Shown here: one piece after another, positions 34,349 to 42,967 of the stretch | Layout of the letters: every line of letters starts with the position of its first letter | Numbering within the stretch: position 1 is the stretch's first letter | Source: Bacillota bacterium | GTDB taxonomy: Bacteria > Bacillota > Clostridia > Lachnospirales > Bianqueaceae | DNA length: 64,000 bases | NCBI GenBank assembly: GCA_017442735.1 | Contig: JAFRZE010000072.1 | Location: 121,838 to 185,837, forward strand | Direction of reading: 5' to 3' | Translations under genes and position numbers: made by a program | Notes under the pieces: generated by a model | What the model was told of the DNA's origin: nothing | Databases searched by the model: none | What the model saw: the letters and a program-made list of their open reading frames with translations, nothing else

Positions 34349-35059
34349 ATGAAAAATGTTTTACTCACAGGCGCATCCCGCGGCATCGGTTATGCTGCCT
34401 GTATAGGGTTTCTGAAGGCCGGCTGGCGGGTTTTTGCGTGTGCCAGAGACATTCATTTGCTTACCGAACTTAGTCAGGATGATCCCTCATTGATACCGAT
34501 CGCCTGTGATCTTCGCGACCCGTCTCAGGTGGACCAGCTTTTCCGTCAAATAAAGGAGGCGACCGATCATCTGGACGCCGTGATCAACAACGCCGGCATT
34601 TCATATATCGGACTGATTCAGGAGATGTCCGTGGACGAATGGGATGAACTCATGCAGATCAACCTGCGGGCGCCCTTTCTCGTCATCAAGGCGGCGCTTC
34701 CCGGAATGCTGCAGTCGCATCAGGGGGTGATCGTGAATGTTTCTTCCATGTGGGGAACCTACGGCGCATCCTGCGAAGCCGCCTATTCCGCGTCCAAAGG
34801 CGGCCTCGACGCATTCACCAAGGCCCTGGCAAAAGAACTGGCACCATCCGGCATTCGTGTCAACGCGATTGCCGCTGGTGCCATTGATACATCGATGAAT
34901 AATTTTCTGTCCTTTGAAGAAAAAGAACAACTGAAAAACGAGATCGGTCTGGGCCGTCTTGGCCGGCCCGAAGAGGTCGTAGACCTGATGCTTTATCTTT
35001 GCAGCGAAAAAAGCAGTTACCTTACCGGCGCTGTGATCCCGCTGGACGGCGGTTACTGA
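34349..35059 (+). CDS. Short-chain dehydrogenase/reductase, FabG-like
   Basis: A 236-residue NAD(P)-dependent oxidoreductase of the classical SDR family: cofactor loop TGASRGIG (7-14), NNAG (80-83), active-site Ser near 132 and YSASK with Tyr146 and Lys150. LTGAVIPLDGGY closes the protein. FabG itself is possible, but the position after a YesMN pair suggests a sugar or polyol dehydrogenase. It starts 21 bases after the regulator and overlaps the convergent radical SAM gene by seven bases. Confidence 0.88.
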   Translation: MKNVLLTGASRGIGYAACIGFLKAGWRVFACARDIHLLTELSQDDPSLIPIACDLRDPSQVDQLFRQIKEATDHLDAVINNAGISYIGLIQEMSVDEWDELMQINLRAPFLVIKAALPGMLQSHQGVIVNVSSMWGTYGASCEAAYSASKGGLDAFTKALAKELAPSGIRVNAIAAGAIDTSMNNFLSFEEKEQLKNEIGLGRLGRPEEVVDLMLYLCSEKSSYLTGAVIPLDGGY

Positions 35060-36792
35060 TCTTCTTCGATCGGAAATTCTCCCAGGAAGCGGTACATGCC
35101 GCTGACGGGATCTTTATCGGAATAATCGACCGCGATCCATTGGTCCTCCAGGACCCGGATCTGTACCCGGTGGCTTTTCAGCGCCGGGTCTTTTTCGTCC
35201 AAAAGACGCAGGATCCTTTCCGCTTTTTCCTTCCGTTCTTTTCCTGAAGAAAAGAACTCCTTTCCATCCGCCAGTTCTTCCAGTCCCTCCGGGATCCGGT
35301 CAGACGGCGTATACGTATAGTAATCCATCAGCAGGACGCCCTTCAGATCCCATTCTGAATCTTCTTCCAGACGATCCAGATACCGTGCCATGATCTCATA
35401 CAGTTCAAACACACCGGTGGGGACGAAGAGCTTGCTTTCCCTTTCCATCCGGTCGGCAAGTCCCAGGAAGATCCGGTACGGCGTCTGCCTGTGTTCAATC
35501 AGGGAAAGCGTCCGGACAAAATGACCGGAATTGTAAAATTTCTCCAGCGCGTCCTCGATCCGTTTCAGTTCGAAAAGATCCTCACTGCTGAGATACTTGT
35601 TCTTCAGGATCTCATAGGGTGGATGACCCGAAAACTGGTAGCCGTAGGTCTCCGCCATCTCTTCCATTGGTGAGCCGGAAAGCAGCTTCAAAAATCCCAG
35701 CTGCAGCTGATGCGCGTGCAGGCTGTAGACTTCATTGAACGACTGTTTGAATCTTTCCAGTGTCTCCGTGGGCAGACCCGCGATCAGATCCACATGAAGA
35801 TTCAGATTACCTCTTTCTCTCAGCCGCCGGATATTGCTGAACAGCCGTTTGGTGGAAGGATTGCGGCCGCACGCTTTCAGCGCTTCCGGCGATGTCGACT
35901 GGACTCCGATCTCCAGCTGCACTCTGCCCGGTTTCATACCACGCAGCAGATCGATCATTTTCTCTGTCAGGATATCGGCTTCTATCTCAAAGTGGAAATT
36001 TGTTGGAACCTCATCCGGCAGTGCCTGGATCCATTCCAGGATCCAGATCGTCCTCTGCGCATGACAGTTGAACGTCCGGTCGATGAACTTGATCTGCTTC
36101 ACGCCTCGCTCTGTGAGGCTTTTCAGTTCCTCCAGCACCCGGGGAAGAGGCAGTTCTCTGACCCGCTTTTCTCCCTTTACGCTTTCTGCCCCTGACAGGC
36201 AGTAGGCACAGCGGAACGGGCAGCCTCTGGAGGCTTCATAGTAGATCATGCGATTTGTGAAGGGTGTCAGATCATCATAAAGGAACGGGAGCTCCGAAAG
36301 ATCAGGCATCGACGCCGCCCAGACCGTCTTTCCATCCTGTCCGAACTGCCATTCTTCCGGGACCGATTCATCAATCTCCGAGAGCAGCCAGGCTGTAAAA
36401 GCACGTTCCCCTTCACCCGCGATCAGCACATCGATATTCTTCTCCTCCAGATCTTTTCCTTCCAGTCCGTAGGAAACCTCAGGCCCGCCGACTACGATCT
36501 TTGTCGCAGGACGGGCTTTTTTCAGATCCGCGCAAAGCTTCGCGACGATCTCAAGATTCCAGAGATAGCATGAGAAGCATACCGCACTCGGCTTTTCCTT
36601 CAGAATATCATAGTAGATCTGATCCTCCGGCTGATTGATGGTATACTCACGGATCTCCATCTTCGGCAGGCGGATCTGGTTTTTTCGGGCATAGTTCTCC
36701 GCGTAGAGCTTCAGATCATAAACGGCCGGGCAGGAATGGATAAACTTCGCATTCACCGCCACAAGCAGAACCTTTCTGGGCAGTGATCTCAC
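35053..36792 (-). CDS. B12-binding-domain radical SAM protein, DUF4080 type
   Basis: A 579-residue protein. The N-terminal ~150 residues resemble a cobalamin-binding Rossmann domain (KVLLVAVNAKFIHS, VVGGPEVSYG) but I see no DxHxxG motif, so B12 may bind base-off by other means or not at all. The radical SAM core has Cys191, 195 and 198 in CPFRCAYC. The C-terminal ~190 residues fit DUF4080, a family of unknown function. It starts within the stop of the putative glycosidase (ATGA) as the last gene of the fucosidase operon. Its substrate is unknown. Confidence 0.83.
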   Translation of the reverse strand: MRSLPRKVLLVAVNAKFIHSCPAVYDLKLYAENYARKNQIRLPKMEIREYTINQPEDQIYYDILKEKPSAVCFSCYLWNLEIVAKLCADLKKARPATKIVVGGPEVSYGLEGKDLEEKNIDVLIAGEGERAFTAWLLSEIDESVPEEWQFGQDGKTVWAASMPDLSELPFLYDDLTPFTNRMIYYEASRGCPFRCAYCLSGAESVKGEKRVRELPLPRVLEELKSLTERGVKQIKFIDRTFNCHAQRTIWILEWIQALPDEVPTNFHFEIEADILTEKMIDLLRGMKPGRVQLEIGVQSTSPEALKACGRNPSTKRLFSNIRRLRERGNLNLHVDLIAGLPTETLERFKQSFNEVYSLHAHQLQLGFLKLLSGSPMEEMAETYGYQFSGHPPYEILKNKYLSSEDLFELKRIEDALEKFYNSGHFVRTLSLIEHRQTPYRIFLGLADRMERESKLFVPTGVFELYEIMARYLDRLEEDSEWDLKGVLLMDYYTYTPSDRIPEGLEELADGKEFFSSGKERKEKAERILRLLDEKDPALKSHRVQIRVLEDQWIAVDYSDKDPVSGMYRFLGEFPIEEDQ

Positions 36793-37898
36793 TTTGCAGC
36801 CAGCCTTTCCAGCATCCCAGCTTGTTTTTCCAGTATCATCCTGTTATAGACAAAGAAGCTGACTTCATCGGCTCCACCCTTCCTTGCTTCACAGATCGCT
36901 TCTTCCAGATCCGGATCATCCAGTTCGATGATCGGAACTAGTTTTCTGTCTCCGATCATCGTCCTCGCTCTGTTCGTCTCTTCCCGGATCAGCCGGACGT
37001 CCAGACCTTTGCGCATGACATCCGGATCTTCATAACCGGTCAGTTCGATCCCGGTCAGTCCGCTCAGGATCCGGATCCGGTCATGGATGTCAAGGTCGGT
37101 CGCACCTTCCAGCATTTTCAGCATGTCGGAAAGTTCCACATTCAGGCAGGACGGACCGCTTTCTTCCGGATAACAGCGGTAGATCATGGGTGAATAAATA
37201 TTCATATACGGTCTCAGGTCCCGGTAATTCTGACCGACAAGATCCGAGAGAGCCGGCGTGAAGATAAAGATACCGGTTTCCAGATCGGGATCGACTTCTT
37301 TGACCGTCTTCGCGAAATTCACCAGGTGCTGCGTCGTCGCCGCCCGACGAAATTCCATCCATTCATGGAGTCCGTGAAGATACCATTCGATCTTCACAGG
37401 TTTGCCATGCAGATAATCAAAAAGCCTGGCCGCGGCTTCACGCATCTCAGCAGGGTCGAATCCCATGGCTCTGGCTTTCGCCATGCAGCTCGGGCAGAAA
37501 CAGGTGAAATACGCGTCTGTTCCATCCGGTTCCGGTCCGGAGGAAGGCGACGAAAACCTCGTACCGTCAATGATTACGCCTTTGATCCCCGGGGTTTTCG
37601 CCAGATTCCGGATCTGGGATAAGTTATATTCGCGCACCTCTTTCCGGGTCGGACAGGTCGAGGAAAACCACCGCCGCTTATTTCCCCACGGATCCTCCGC
37701 CAGCCATTCTTCTCCTTTAAAATCCGGTCCACGATAAGCGCCGGATGACACATAAGCATCCATTCCCTCTTCGATACCGGCCTTGGCACTCTCAACGCCG
37801 CCGACGATCGTACTGAAACCGATCTTTTTAAGCTGCCTGGCGCCGGTCACGACGTCCGGCTGATCCTTGTCCGTACTTCCATACATCCAAAGCTTCAT
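36789..37898 (-). CDS. Putative TIM-barrel glycosidase-like protein, function unknown
   Basis: A 369-residue cytoplasmic protein without a signal peptide. Alternating strand/helix predictions, acidic strand ends such as GVIIDGTRF and GIFIFTP, and an aromatic-rich region suggest a TIM-barrel hydrolase. A CFCPSCM motif near residues 133-139 recurs in uncharacterised glycoside-hydrolase-like proteins and may bind a metal. I cannot assign a GH family. It overlaps the fucosidase stop and the radical SAM start by four bases each, which ties it to fucoside breakdown. Confidence 0.65.
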   Translation of the reverse strand: MKLWMYGSTDKDQPDVVTGARQLKKIGFSTIVGGVESAKAGIEEGMDAYVSSGAYRGPDFKGEEWLAEDPWGNKRRWFSSTCPTRKEVREYNLSQIRNLAKTPGIKGVIIDGTRFSSPSSGPEPDGTDAYFTCFCPSCMAKARAMGFDPAEMREAAARLFDYLHGKPVKIEWYLHGLHEWMEFRRAATTQHLVNFAKTVKEVDPDLETGIFIFTPALSDLVGQNYRDLRPYMNIYSPMIYRCYPEESGPSCLNVELSDMLKMLEGATDLDIHDRIRILSGLTGIELTGYEDPDVMRKGLDVRLIREETNRARTMIGDRKLVPIIELDDPDLEEAICEARKGGADEVSFFVYNRMILEKQAGMLERLAAK

Positions 37899-39205
37899 TT
37901 TAATGTAATCTCCACCACGGTATCTTTTTCGTCGGGCAGCGGGAAGGTCAAAACACGCTTCTCATCGAAGAAGAAGAACGCGTCATTCGGGTATTCCTTG
38001 ATATTCCAGAACTCTGTCACTTTCAGTTCCGATCCGTCTTTCAAAAGCCGCAGATGATCAACTTTTCCGGCCAGACCCTGCAGACAGATCGCACCCATAC
38101 ATTCTTCATAAATATGCGCGTACAGTTTGTTGCCCTTCTGCGTATAGCGCCCCCATTCGGGTTTCGGATAATCGGCGTAGCTGCACCCGTAAATGCTTTC
38201 GGAATTATCTTTCATCCAGGCCGCGATCTCTTTCAGTGCTCTGACGGATTCTTCCGGGAAGCGGCCTTTCGCGTCCGGACCCACATTCAGCAGAAGGTTT
38301 CCGCCCTTACTGACACATTCGACCAGACATCGGATCAGCATCTTTGAACTCTTAAAATGTTTGTCGGCACTTGCGTAGCCCCAGTTATCATTCATTGTGA
38401 TGCAGGCTTCCCACGGGATCGGGTCGCCGTCCTCGTCGGTCAGTCCTCTGGCGGGGATCATCTGCTCCGGGCAGGCGAAATCGCCTGCGTAGACAGATGG
38501 ATTCTTGGTTTTGATGGTACCGGATTCTTCCCCGGAACCTTCCAGACGATTGTCGATCAGGATTCCCGGCTGCAGACTTCGTGCCATCTCCACCAGCTCG
38601 GTCGCCTTCCATTTCTCGCCATGCATATCGTCATAGGAAAAGTCGAACCAGATAATATCGATCTTACCGTAATCCGTCAGCAGTTCCCGCACCTGTCCAT
38701 GCATATATTCCAGATACCGGTCAAAATCCCGTCCTTCATTGGAATATTCCGGATGATTGCGCATCGGATGGACCCGGTCGCCATAATGAGGATAGTCCGG
38801 ATGATGCCAGTCCAGAAGGGAATAGTAAAGTCCGACTTTCAGTCCTTCCGCGCGGAAGGCATCCAGGTATTCACGAACCAGATCCCGCTTACAGGGCGTA
38901 TTCGTGGATTTATAATCCGTCAATTTGGAATCGAACAGGCAGAAACCGTCATGATGTTTGGCGGTCAGGACCGCGTATTTCATACCGGCTTCTTTGGCCA
39001 GATGAGCCCACTGTTTTGGATCATAAAGCACCGGGTTGAATTCTTTGAAGAACGGTTCATAATCTTCCACCGAGATCTGTTCATGAGAACGAACCCATTC
39101 TCCTCTTGCCGGAATGGAATAAATCCCCCAATGAATAAACATACCAAACCTATCATGACGGAACCATTCGGTCCGTCTGGTCCTGTCCTCGATCCTTTCA
39201 TTCAT
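37895..39205 (-). CDS. GH29 alpha-L-fucosidase
   Basis: A 436-residue intracellular glycoside hydrolase family 29 enzyme that releases L-fucose from fucosylated glycans. Family hallmarks are RFGMFIHWGIYS (about 19-30), LTAKHHDGFCLF with the substrate-binding His pair at 84-85, and IIWFDFSYDD with the presumed nucleophile Asp188. No signal peptide or carbohydrate-binding module is present, so it acts on imported oligosaccharides. It is the first gene of a three-gene operon. Two downstream genes follow with ATGA overlaps. Confidence 0.92.
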   Translation of the reverse strand: MNERIEDRTRRTEWFRHDRFGMFIHWGIYSIPARGEWVRSHEQISVEDYEPFFKEFNPVLYDPKQWAHLAKEAGMKYAVLTAKHHDGFCLFDSKLTDYKSTNTPCKRDLVREYLDAFRAEGLKVGLYYSLLDWHHPDYPHYGDRVHPMRNHPEYSNEGRDFDRYLEYMHGQVRELLTDYGKIDIIWFDFSYDDMHGEKWKATELVEMARSLQPGILIDNRLEGSGEESGTIKTKNPSVYAGDFACPEQMIPARGLTDEDGDPIPWEACITMNDNWGYASADKHFKSSKMLIRCLVECVSKGGNLLLNVGPDAKGRFPEESVRALKEIAAWMKDNSESIYGCSYADYPKPEWGRYTQKGNKLYAHIYEECMGAICLQGLAGKVDHLRLLKDGSELKVTEFWNIKEYPNDAFFFFDEKRVLTFPLPDEKDTVVEITLK

Positions 39206-39240
39206 GGCACTTTCCTCCGAAAATGAATACTTCTTTGTTA

Positions 39241-39283
39241 ATTCTACACAAGAATCCTGAGAGAATCAAGGGCCGATTCTTGT
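39241..39283 (-). promoter_or_regulatory. Fucosidase operon promoter with repeated AGAATC operator
   Basis: Minus-strand TTGATT at 39264-39269, a 17-base spacer and TAGAAT at 39241-39246. The inverted repeat ACAAGAATC (39248-39256) / GATTCTTGT (39275-39283) brackets the -35 box. AGAATC occurs again at 39262-39267, eleven bases from the first copy. The arrangement looks like an operator for a regulator that is not encoded next to it. Confidence 0.7.
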
Positions 39284-39312
39284 ATTTTGGTGATGTATTT
39301 TCTTTCATTTTT

Positions 39313-39330
39313 TATGTATAATTATACCAC
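39313..39330 (+). promoter_or_regulatory. argG -10 box overlapped by a candidate ARG box
   Basis: TATAAT at 39317-39322 is the likely -10 of argG; the -35 region is weak. It lies inside a perfect 12-bp palindrome GTATAATTATAC (39316-39327). The 18 bases at 39313-39330 agree with the ArgR consensus wnTGAATwwwwATTCAnw at most positions. Arginine-dependent repression is therefore plausible. Confidence 0.6.
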
Positions 39331-39363
39331 ATTTTGAGAAATACTTTTGAGGAGACTTACATC

Positions 39364-40575
39364 ATGTCGAAAGAAAAAATCGTTCTTGCTTATTCCGGCG
39401 GTCTGGATACCACAGTCATCATCCCGTGGCTCAAAGACAATTATGACTGCGATGTCATCGCTGTCTGTGTCGATGTTGGACAGGGAAAGGAAACCGACGG
39501 TCTGGAGCAAAGAGCGATCAAATCCGGCGCTTCCAAGTTTTATCTGAAGAACGTTACCGAAGAATATATTACGGATTATATCTATCCTACGCTCAAGGCC
39601 GGCGCGGTCTATGAGACTTCCTATATGCTCGGCACTTCCATGGCTCGTCCGCTCATCGCCAAGACGCTGGTCGATATAGCCCAGGCTGAAGGCGCTACCG
39701 CCATCTGCCACGGATGTACCGGAAAAGGCAACGATCAGGTCCGTTTTGAGCTTACCATCAAGGCGCTCGCCCCTGACCTGAAAGTCATCGCTCCCTGGCG
39801 GATCTGGAATATGAAGTCCCGTGATGATGAAATCGCCTACTGTGAAGAACGCGGCATCGAGTGCCCTGTCAAGAAAGGGGATTCCTACAGCCGTGACCGG
39901 AACATCTGGCACGTTTCTCATGAAGGTCTGGAACTGGAAGATCCGGCCAACGCGCCTAACTACGAAAAGATCCTGAAACTTTCCAATACGCCGCAGAACG
40001 CGCCTGACGAACCTACGGCCATCAGTCTGACTTTCGAAAAAGGGATTCCGGTAGCCCTGAACGGCGAAAAGATGGATCCCGTTTCTCTGCTCAAAAAGCT
40101 GAACGAGCTCGGGGGAGAAAACGGAATCGGTATCATCGATATTCTGGAAAACCGTATCGTCGGCATGAAATCCCGCGGCATCTATGAGACGCCCGGCGGA
40201 ACGATCATGTTTAAGGCCCATGAGCAGCTCGAGCATATGGTACTCGACAAACAGACCTACTCTTACAAGCAGCAGATCGCGATCAAGTTCGCCGAACTGG
40301 TCTATTCCGGTGAATGGTTCACTCCTCTTCGCTCCGCGCTTTCCGCTTTTGTGGATTCCACTTCCGAGGTCTGCTCCGGCGAAGTCGGCATGATCCTGTA
40401 CAAAGGCAATATCATCCCTGCGGGAACGACTTCACCCTACTCCCTCTACGATGAAGAGATCTCCAGCTTCACGACAGGCGAACTCTACTCCCACAAGGAC
40501 GCGGCCGGTTTCATCAATCTGTTCGGCCTGTCCATGAAGATCCGTGGAATGAAGGGACTTACAAAAGTAGAATAA
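39364..40575 (+). CDS. argG: Argininosuccinate synthase
   Basis: ArgG joins citrulline and aspartate with ATP in arginine synthesis, in the cytoplasm. The start ATG at 39364 ([16 protein letters not shown]) follows GAGGAG. Ten in-frame codons upstream are non-coding leader. The 403 residues carry the ATP-loop AYSGGLDT (9-16), [12 protein letters not shown] and [14 protein letters not shown] typical of the family. No argH or other arg gene is adjacent in the window, so argG stands alone between a candidate ARG box and a terminator. Confidence 0.97.
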   Translation: MSKEKIVLAYSGGLDTTVIIPWLKDNYDCDVIAVCVDVGQGKETDGLEQRAIKSGASKFYLKNVTEEYITDYIYPTLKAGAVYETSYMLGTSMARPLIAKTLVDIAQAEGATAICHGCTGKGNDQVRFELTIKALAPDLKVIAPWRIWNMKSRDDEIAYCEERGIECPVKKGDSYSRDRNIWHVSHEGLELEDPANAPNYEKILKLSNTPQNAPDEPTAISLTFEKGIPVALNGEKMDPVSLLKKLNELGGENGIGIIDILENRIVGMKSRGIYETPGGTIMFKAHEQLEHMVLDKQTYSYKQQIAIKFAELVYSGEWFTPLRSALSAFVDSTSEVCSGEVGMILYKGNIIPAGTTSPYSLYDEEISSFTTGELYSHKDAAGFINLFGLSMKIRGMKGLTKVE

Positions 40576-40595
40576 ATAAGACATACAGATAGAAG

Positions 40596-40668
40596 AAAGG
40601 ACCTCAGTGTCCCGCTGCAAGTTATGCGAAGCATCTGCCGAAGCAGCGGGGCGTCTGAGGTCCTTTTT
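40596..40668. terminator. Large branched bidirectional terminator between argG and nfnB
   Basis: The outer stem AAAGGACCTCAG / CTGAGGTCCTTTTT (40596-40607 and 40655-40668) encloses a second stem CCCGCTGC / GCAGCGGG (40611-40618 and 40643-40650). Inside that, two small hairpins have TTCG-type loops when read on the minus strand. A T-run follows on the plus strand, and CCTTTCTTC on the minus strand. It can terminate argG and, less strongly, the convergent nfn operon. Confidence 0.85.
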
Positions 40669-40684
40669 ATATTGTCTTTAAGTC

Positions 40685-42100
40685 TTATTTACTTTGTAAA
40701 TACTCATCGATCGCTTTGGCAGCGACTTTGCCGGCTCCCATGGCGGAGATGACCGTGGCCGCTCCGGTGACCGCGTCGCCGCCGGCATAAACGCCTTCAC
40801 GACTGGTCGCACCGGTCGCTTCTTCCACGACGATGCCGCCGCGGCGGTTCACTTCCAGGCCGGCTGTGGTCGATTTGATCAGCGGGTTCGGGGACGTGCC
40901 GATCGCCATGACGACCGTATCCACATCGATGGTAAACTCGCTGTCCGGGATCGGAACGGGACGGCGACGTCCTCTCTCATCAGGCTCGCCGAGCTCCATC
41001 TGAATACAGGTCATACCGATGACATTGCCGTTTTTCGGATCGCGCGGATTATCCGGGTTGTGATAGCCGAGGATCTCGGTCGGATTCGTGAGAAGCTTGA
41101 AGATGATGCCCTCTTCCATCGCGTGTTCGACTTCTTCCTTACGGGCCGGCAGCTCGTCCAGGGAACGGCGATAGACGATCGTGACCTCATCCGCGCCAAG
41201 GCGAAGTGCTGTACGCGCCGCATCCATCGCCACGTTACCTCCGCCCACGACCGCCACGCGGCCGCCCTTGGAGATCGGCGTCACCGGATGCTCGCGGAAA
41301 GCTTTCATCAGATTCGAACGGGTCAGATATTCGTTCGCGGAGTAAACGCCTTTCAGACTCTCGCCCGGAATATTCATAAAGTTCGGAAGACCGGCGCCGG
41401 AGCCGATGAACACGGCTTCATAGCCCATCTCGAAGATCTCGTCCACGGTCAGGGTCTTGCCGATGACCATGTTCGTCTCGACATCCACACCCATGGCTTT
41501 CAGATTGTCGACTTCTTTCTGCACGATCGCTTTGGGAAGACGGAATTCCGGGATCCCATAAACCAGTACGCCGCCGGCCAAATGAAGGGCTTCAAAAACC
41601 GTTACCTTATAGCCCTTCTTCGCCAGATCACCCGCACAGGTCAGTCCCGAAGGACCGGACCCGATGATGGCGACTTTATGTCCGTTCGGCTCCGGAACGA
41701 CCGGCGCCTCAGAAGCATGCGCATTGTGCCAGTCGGCGACAAAGCGCTCCAGACGGCCGATCCCGACCGGTTCGCCCTTGATTCCCCGGACGCATCTGGC
41801 TTCGCACTGGCTCTCCTGCGGGCAGACACGGCCGCAGACAGCCGGAAGGGAGGAAGTTTCAGAAATGATCTGATACGCGCCTTCATAATCCTGCTCTTTG
41901 ATCTTTTCGATAAATTCAGGAATATGGATATTCACAGGGCATCCGGCCACACAGGGCATGTTCTTGCAGTGAAGGCAGCGAAGCGCTTCATCGATCGCTG
42001 TTTCCTCGCTGTAGCCTATGGCTACTTCATCAAAGTTGTGAGCACGAACCTTCGGATCCTGTGAAGGCATCGGGTTCTTTTTCAAAGACATGTTTGCCAT
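40685..42100 (-). CDS. nfnB: NfnB-like NADPH/ferredoxin subunit (GltD-family, glutamate synthase small-chain homologue)
   Basis: A 471-residue GltD/SudA-family flavoprotein. N-terminal [4Fe-4S] ligands Cys42, 45, 50 and 54 (CLHCKNMPCVAGCP) and a second set in CGRVCPQESQCEARC precede an FAD fold (GSGPSGLTCAGDLAKKG) and an NADPH fold (VVGGGNVAMDAARTA). Database names often say glutamate synthase (gltA/gltD). Its partner gene immediately upstream is an NfnA-type subunit, so the pair is better read as electron-bifurcating NADH-dependent reduced-ferredoxin:NADP oxidoreductase. Start and nfnA stop share one base (TAATG). Confidence 0.88.
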   Translation of the reverse strand: MANMSLKKNPMPSQDPKVRAHNFDEVAIGYSEETAIDEALRCLHCKNMPCVAGCPVNIHIPEFIEKIKEQDYEGAYQIISETSSLPAVCGRVCPQESQCEARCVRGIKGEPVGIGRLERFVADWHNAHASEAPVVPEPNGHKVAIIGSGPSGLTCAGDLAKKGYKVTVFEALHLAGGVLVYGIPEFRLPKAIVQKEVDNLKAMGVDVETNMVIGKTLTVDEIFEMGYEAVFIGSGAGLPNFMNIPGESLKGVYSANEYLTRSNLMKAFREHPVTPISKGGRVAVVGGGNVAMDAARTALRLGADEVTIVYRRSLDELPARKEEVEHAMEEGIIFKLLTNPTEILGYHNPDNPRDPKNGNVIGMTCIQMELGEPDERGRRRPVPIPDSEFTIDVDTVVMAIGTSPNPLIKSTTAGLEVNRRGGIVVEEATGATSREGVYAGGDAVTGAATVISAMGAGKVAAKAIDEYLQSK

Positions 42101-42954
42101 TATGCCTTCACCTCCCTGAACAGATTGCAGGTCTCTTCATAGGCCTGACGTTCAAAATCACGGAACATCGCGCCGCGCTGCATGGCCTCGTCGAAATCGA
42201 CTTCATAGCCGTTGAAATCAGGTCCATCCACGCACGCGAACTTGGTGACTCTCTTTCCGTCCTGTACCAGCGTCAGGCGGCAGCCGCCGCACATGCCGGT
42301 CCCGTCGATCATGATCGGGTTCATCGAAACAGTAACAGGCACTCCAAACGGTTTGCAGGCCAATACCACGAATTTCATCATAATGAGCGGTCCGATCGTG
42401 ATCACTTCATCGAACTGTTCTCCCGCCTCCAGCATCTCTTTGAGCGGAACGGTGACATTGCCCTGGCGGGCGTAGGAGCCGTCATCCGTCATAACGATCA
42501 GCCGGTCAGAGCAGGCAGCGAATTCCTTTTCCAGGATCAGCAGATCCTTGTTTCTGAAACCGATGATCGATGTGACTTCCACGCCCAGTTCATGCAGTTT
42601 CCGGGCTACCGGCAGCGCGATCGCGCAGCCTACACCGCCGCCGACCACGCAAACTCTTTTCAGTCCCTCGGTCTCGGTCGCTTTGCCCAGCGGGCCCACA
42701 AAGTCCTGCAGGTACTCGCCGACATTCTTATGATTCAGTTTTTCCGTCGTCGCGCCGACGATCTGGAAAATGATCTCCACCGTCCCCTTTTCACGGTCAC
42801 ACCCGGCGATCGTGAGCGGGATCCTCTCGCCTTCCTCATCCACTCTCAGGATGATAAACTGTCCCGGTTCGGCCTTGCGCGCGACAAACGGCGCTTCGAC
42901 CTCCATGAATGTGACTGTCGGGTTCAGGCTTTCTTTTTTCGTAATACGATACAT
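42100..42954 (-). CDS. nfnA: NfnA-like FAD/[2Fe-2S] subunit (SudB, PyrK-family)
   Basis: A 284-residue ferredoxin-NADP reductase-fold protein of the PyrK/SudB/NfnA group. FAD-binding GERIPLTIA (about 42-50), nucleotide-binding VVGGGVGCAIALPVARKL (103-120) and the C-terminal [2Fe-2S] loop with Cys222, Cys225 and Cys241 are visible. In characterised NfnA the fourth ligand is an Asp, and Asp218 in MIDGTGMCGGC would fit. The pair couples NADH and reduced ferredoxin to NADPH formation in anaerobes. It lies 13 bases after cysS. Confidence 0.88.
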   Translation of the reverse strand: MYRITKKESLNPTVTFMEVEAPFVARKAEPGQFIILRVDEEGERIPLTIAGCDREKGTVEIIFQIVGATTEKLNHKNVGEYLQDFVGPLGKATETEGLKRVCVVGGGVGCAIALPVARKLHELGVEVTSIIGFRNKDLLILEKEFAACSDRLIVMTDDGSYARQGNVTVPLKEMLEAGEQFDEVITIGPLIMMKFVVLACKPFGVPVTVSMNPIMIDGTGMCGGCRLTLVQDGKRVTKFACVDGPDFNGYEVDFDEAMQRGAMFRDFERQAYEETCNLFREVKA

Positions 42955-42967
42955 CTTTTCCTGCTCC

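Noticed and set aside
40685..42100. Glutamate synthase small subunit as the name of this gene
   Set aside because: The fold is shared, but no large GltB subunit is adjacent. The immediate NfnA-type neighbour makes the transhydrogenase reading better. A SudA-like name is also possible.
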